From: Flavobacteriales bacterium UBA3376
Lineage (GTDB): Bacteria; Bacteroidota; Bacteroidia; Flavobacteriales; Weeksellaceae
DNA length: 16,158 nucleotides
Reading direction: 5' to 3'
Assembly (NCBI GenBank): GCA_002359055.1
Contig: DEQC01000038.1
Coordinates: 1 to 16,158 of the forward strand
The notes under the pieces were generated by a model. It had not been told where the DNA came from. It saw only the letters and a program-made list of their open reading frames with translations, and did not search any database. Position numbers and translations under genes: made by a program. Shown in pieces: positions 13,785 through 16,158 of the stretch. The first letter of the stretch is position 1. Every line of letters begins with the position of its first letter.

Positions 13785-15363
13785 GTAATTTTCTACTTAC
13801 CATCCAAGAAACAATCCCACCAATCAAAAGAACAGTTAGCGTTACAATCAAATAATTAAATGCTGTAAATTCAAATGGAAATGGTACATATGGATTCGCC
13901 ATGACTAATCTGAATTGATTTTGTAAAATTCCAATAGTTGAGCCTAAAAATAATCCAAAAGCGACAGAAAAAACAGTGATCAGCATACCCGTTTGAAAGA
14001 AAATTCGTTTGATACTCGAACGCGTCATTCCGAAGCTCCACATGGTTTTGATTTGATTTTTTTTGTCGATGATAATGATGATGATTGCTCCTGCTAAGTT
14101 GAATGAGGCGATGATTATGACCAAAGTAAATATGAGATAGATAATGAGGTTTTCTACGTTCATAACTTTCAAAAAGGTTGCATCTATGTCCTGACGGGTT
14201 TGCACCAAATATTGATTACCTAATTCACTTTGCAACTTATTTTTGATTTGATTCGCAGAAGCATTATTGTTCAATTTAATTTCAATTCCATAAGCAGAAT
14301 TTTCAGGCAATTCCAATAAAATTTGCGTCAATTCTAAAGGTGAAAAAATGTATTTATCATATTGTTCACTAATGATAAAAACTCCGATAGGATTTGCAAC
14401 TACAGAATTAAAAGCTTCTTCTTCGGTAGTGATCAAACCAACTCCAGGTTTTGGCATTCTCAATCGACTCGGATGTTGATTGTCTAAATAGAGCTGCAAT
14501 CGCCTTGCGACTCCATCTGATGCGAGAATTTCATAAGGAGATTTAAAGTCAAAATAGGAACCATAAACTATGGCTGTATCAACTTTTACTACATCTCTAT
14601 AATGTTCATCGACTCCTTTGATATAAGCAATGTCTTGTTTATCATCGAATTCGATGGAAACTTTTTCTTCTATAATTTTTGAAAAAGCTTTGATTTCATT
14701 TGTATTTTGAAGTGTATTTAAAACATTGTTTATTTCTGGTAAAACTTTTCCTTGGGTAGGTGAAATTTTCAAATCAGGATTTACATTGTTCAAAAACTGT
14801 AAATTCATTTTTTCTAAACCTGAAAAAACAGAAAGAATGATAAATAGTGCGGTTGTGCCTATGGTAATTGCAAATACAGCAATTGAAGTGATGATGTTTA
14901 CACCAGTGATTTTTGATCTGGTAAAAAGATAACTGATGAGTCCCATAAATATGGACAATAAACCAGTTGAAATGAAAATTAAAACCAAAAATTTAATCCA
15001 AAGATTGGGAACTGGAAAGGAAAAAATTAAAATAAAAGAAATCAAGGTCATGAAAACTCCCATTGAAAGTTGAATTCTCAATCTGATTTTATTATTAATT
15101 TTCCTGAGTAATCTGTTGAAAATTAAGTAAATAATGGAAATTTGCCCGATGACATAAGCAAAGGATAAACTATAAATAATTGCAATTTGTAAGTTGCTAA
15201 GGACTTGATTGGGAAACAATAATTGTTGAAAAATAATAAGTGCTGAGTTTCCAATATAAGTCAAAGTTCCGATTGATAAAGCGGATAGTGCAATGATCAC
15301 TAAGCTAATCAATAGGGTATAAGTGTTGTATCTTTTTGCTATATAAAGAGAAATGTTTTTCAT
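13777..15363 (-). CDS. LolC/E-like FtsX-family ABC permease with an N-terminal membrane insertion
   Basis: At 528 residues this is an FtsX/MacB-type permease related to the lipoprotein-release proteins LolC/LolE. The normal parts are the N-terminal SLYIAKRY (5-12), FTRSKITGVNIITSIAVF plus a membrane segment (about 155-180), a periplasmic MacB-like core (about 185-390, NPDLKISPTQGK, IAYIKGVDEHY) and a C-terminal FtsX domain with three membrane segments (NLIIYLIFTLVII, then FGMTRSSIKRIF, ending in VSRKLPI). From memory related flavobacterial proteins are about 400 residues. Here about 133 extra residues (13-145) with four hydrophobic segments lie between SLYIAKRY and LFTRSKI. Its ATG directly abuts the rbfA stop (TAA-ATG, no gap). 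The partner ATPase (LolD-like) is not in the window. It probably takes part in lipoprotein transport to the outer membrane. Confidence 0.82.
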   Translation of the reverse strand: MKNISLYIAKRYNTYTLLISLVIIALSALSIGTLTYIGNSALIIFQQLLFPNQVLSNLQIAIIYSLSFAYVIGQISIIYLIFNRLLRKINNKIRLRIQLSMGVFMTLISFILIFSFPVPNLWIKFLVLIFISTGLLSIFMGLISYLFTRSKITGVNIITSIAVFAITIGTTALFIILSVFSGLEKMNLQFLNNVNPDLKISPTQGKVLPEINNVLNTLQNTNEIKAFSKIIEEKVSIEFDDKQDIAYIKGVDEHYRDVVKVDTAIVYGSYFDFKSPYEILASDGVARRLQLYLDNQHPSRLRMPKPGVGLITTEEEAFNSVVANPIGVFIISEQYDKYIFSPLELTQILLELPENSAYGIEIKLNNNASANQIKNKLQSELGNQYLVQTRQDIDATFLKVMNVENLIIYLIFTLVIIIASFNLAGAIIIIIIDKKNQIKTMWSFGMTRSSIKRIFFQTGMLITVFSVAFGLFLGSTIGILQNQFRLVMANPYVPFPFEFTAFNYLIVTLTVLLIGGIVSWMVSRKLPI

Positions 15364-15723
15364 TTACAAAATTGGGTTGTCACCTTTTCCTTTCAGCGCT
15401 CGCTCTATTTTCTCCATTTTGTCCAAAGATACATCTAAATAAAATAGAAGTTCTGGAGCAAATCTCATATTTTTTGCAGCAGATTTAGCGATCATTGTTC
15501 GATACATAGGAGCTTTCTCTTTGATATCTTTGATGATGTTGTCGCTATTGTCTGTTGGGAAAATACTAAGATAAACTTTGGCTGTTGCAATGTCAGGAGT
15601 AACAGTCACTTTGGTTACAGAAATCAAGTTACCACTGTAATTATCTTTTGCTTCTCTTCTAAAAATTTCAGAAAGTTCTTGTTGAAATGCTTTTGCAACT
15701 TTTTTTTGTCGATTTGTTTCCAA
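15364..15723 (-). CDS. rbfA: 30S ribosome-binding factor A
   Basis: The protein is 119 residues, the usual length of RbfA, a KH-type factor needed for late 30S maturation (16S 5' end processing) and for growth in the cold. Landmarks are METNRQKKVAKAFQQELSEIF at the start (helix that packs on the domain), SVTKVTVTPDIATAKVYLSIFP (about 35-56) and RFAPELLFYLDVSLDKMEKIERAL (about 87-110). The start codon is TTG. An in-frame stop lies 30 nt upstream and no ATG is found in between, while the METNRQKK start matches other Bacteroidota RbfA proteins. The gene shares an operon with the LolC/E-like permease, whose start abuts its stop. Confidence 0.92.
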   Translation of the reverse strand: METNRQKKVAKAFQQELSEIFRREAKDNYSGNLISVTKVTVTPDIATAKVYLSIFPTDNSDNIIKDIKEKAPMYRTMIAKSAAKNMRFAPELLFYLDVSLDKMEKIERALKGKGDNPIL

Positions 15724-15882
15724 TATAAAATATGATTTGTTTTTGCGAAATTAATGCTTTTTTGTAAATACTGACTTAGATCTAAGGTAAAATCGATTGA
15801 ATCGATTCGACCTATGTTTATTTATAAAGAAAGCTGCAATTCGAAAATTGCAGCTTTAAAAGTTTTATTAATATTAAATTAA
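15724..15882. other. intergenic gap with clustered palindromes upstream of rbfA
   Basis: The gap holds the clpC terminator, a perfect 12-bp palindrome CTTAGATCTAAG (15775-15786) and, 4 nt later, two copies of the palindrome AATCGATT separated by one base (15791-15798 and 15800-15807). The second copy extends to GAATCGATTC (15799-15808). The elements lie 52-85 nt upstream of the rbfA start. TAATTTCG, a near match to the -7 consensus, is nearer the gene. Confidence 0.5.
15830..15857 (-). terminator. intrinsic terminator of clpC
   Basis: A 12-bp perfect stem (AAAGCTGCAATT 15830-15841 with AATTGCAGCTTT 15846-15857) and a 4-nt loop lie 25 nt after the clpC stop, in the minus direction. The T-rich stretch after the stem is interrupted (TCTTTATAAAT), so termination may be moderate. 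Confidence 0.75.
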
Positions 15883-16158
15883 TTAAGTGTTTTGTTCAGT
15901 TATTTTCTTTTTGACAGTGATTTTCACTCCATCTTTCTCCTCATTCATTTCAAGCAATAATTGATCGCCTTCACTGATATTTGAATTGATGATTTCTTCT
16001 GCCATTGGATCTTCTATGTATTTTTGAAGTGCTCTCTTCAATGGTCTTGCACCATAATCTTTGTCAAATCCTTTATCAGCAATGAAACTCTTAGCTTCTT
16101 CAGTCAACTCCAATTGATAACCTAAATCAGAAAGTCTGCTGTAAAGTTTTTCTAATTC
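15883..16158 (-). CDS. clpC: ATP-dependent Clp protease ATP-binding subunit ClpC, C-terminal end (partial)
   Basis: The frame is open to the right edge of the window, so only the last 91 residues are seen. They match the D2 small (ClpB_D2-small) domain of ClpC: ELEKLYSRLSDLGYQLELTE, then KGFDKDYGARPLKRALQKYIEDPMAEEI, then a short strand-rich end. The YIEDPMAEEI ending is ClpC-like rather than ClpB-like (which has ELENPLA). The protein would be an AAA+ unfoldase partner of ClpP in protein quality control. It ends with a lysine-rich tail and is followed by a terminator. Confidence 0.85.
   Translation of the reverse strand, partial: ELEKLYSRLSDLGYQLELTEEAKSFIADKGFDKDYGARPLKRALQKYIEDPMAEEIINSNISEGDQLLLEMNEEKDGVKITVKKKITEQNT

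Noticed and set aside
1..16158. A defence system, mobile element or integrated phage
   Set aside because: No transposase, integrase, nuclease, toxin-antitoxin pair, terminal repeats or CRISPR-like array was found on either strand. Base composition and gene types look uniform throughout.

Overview
The window looks like chromosome of an AT-rich Bacteroidota, most likely a flavobacterium. Evidence is the protein families (Wza/Wzc-type export with a tyrosine-rich kinase tail, DUF4230, PepSY-like DUF2874, flavobacterial XRE and LolC/E-like proteins), the lack of clear Shine-Dalgarno sequences, and repeated promoter-like TAnnTTTG (-7) elements, several with a TTTG/TTG (-33) element 19-21 nt upstream. 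Several proteins resemble Weeksellaceae relatives, but the family assignment is a guess. I see no tRNA, rRNA, IS element, phage gene, CRISPR array or recognisable defence system.

Left part (1-5467, all +): the end of a surface-polysaccharide locus. It holds the C-terminal part of a family 2 glycosyltransferase, a WecA-type polyprenyl-phosphate sugar-1-phosphate transferase, a Wza-like outer-membrane export lipoprotein, a Wzc-like tyrosine autokinase with a nine-tyrosine (YG) repeat tail, and a small PglC/WcaJ-type phosphoglycosyl transferase. Two different enzyme types that can start a lipid-linked glycan therefore flank the export machinery.

Middle-left (5468-6809, +): a compact stress cassette. 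An Rrf2-family regulator with an IscR-like Cys/Cys/Cys/His set overlaps a group III truncated haemoglobin gene, followed by a DUF488 protein. A perfect 9-bp inverted repeat overlaps the -33 element of the predicted promoter and is the obvious operator candidate. A nitric-oxide or redox response is the best guess.

Middle (6810-8364, +): a spermidine-synthase-like methyltransferase and a secreted PepSY-like protein, ending in a strong terminator that abuts a terminator for the opposite strand.

Middle-right (8365-11096, -): an XRE regulator, an AcpH-like ACP phosphodiesterase and a biotin-dependent acyl-CoA carboxyltransferase beta subunit. A 344-bp regulatory region with repeated TTAC-N4-GTAA dyads separates the XRE gene from the rightward M14 metallopeptidase gene.

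Right (11441-16158): M14 peptidase, a cysteine-less thioredoxin-like lipoprotein and a DUF4230 protein on +. These converge, with an 8-nt overlap of ends, on a leftward pair: rbfA and a LolC/E-like permease. The permease carries an extra block of about 133 residues with four predicted membrane segments. The window ends inside clpC (-). Three genes use TTG starts supported by their N-termini. The window is mostly conserved housekeeping and envelope genes. The most interesting items are the Rrf2/globin/DUF488 cassette with its operator, the expanded permease, the YG-repeat kinase tail, the redox-dead thioredoxin-like lipoprotein, and the XRE operator cluster.
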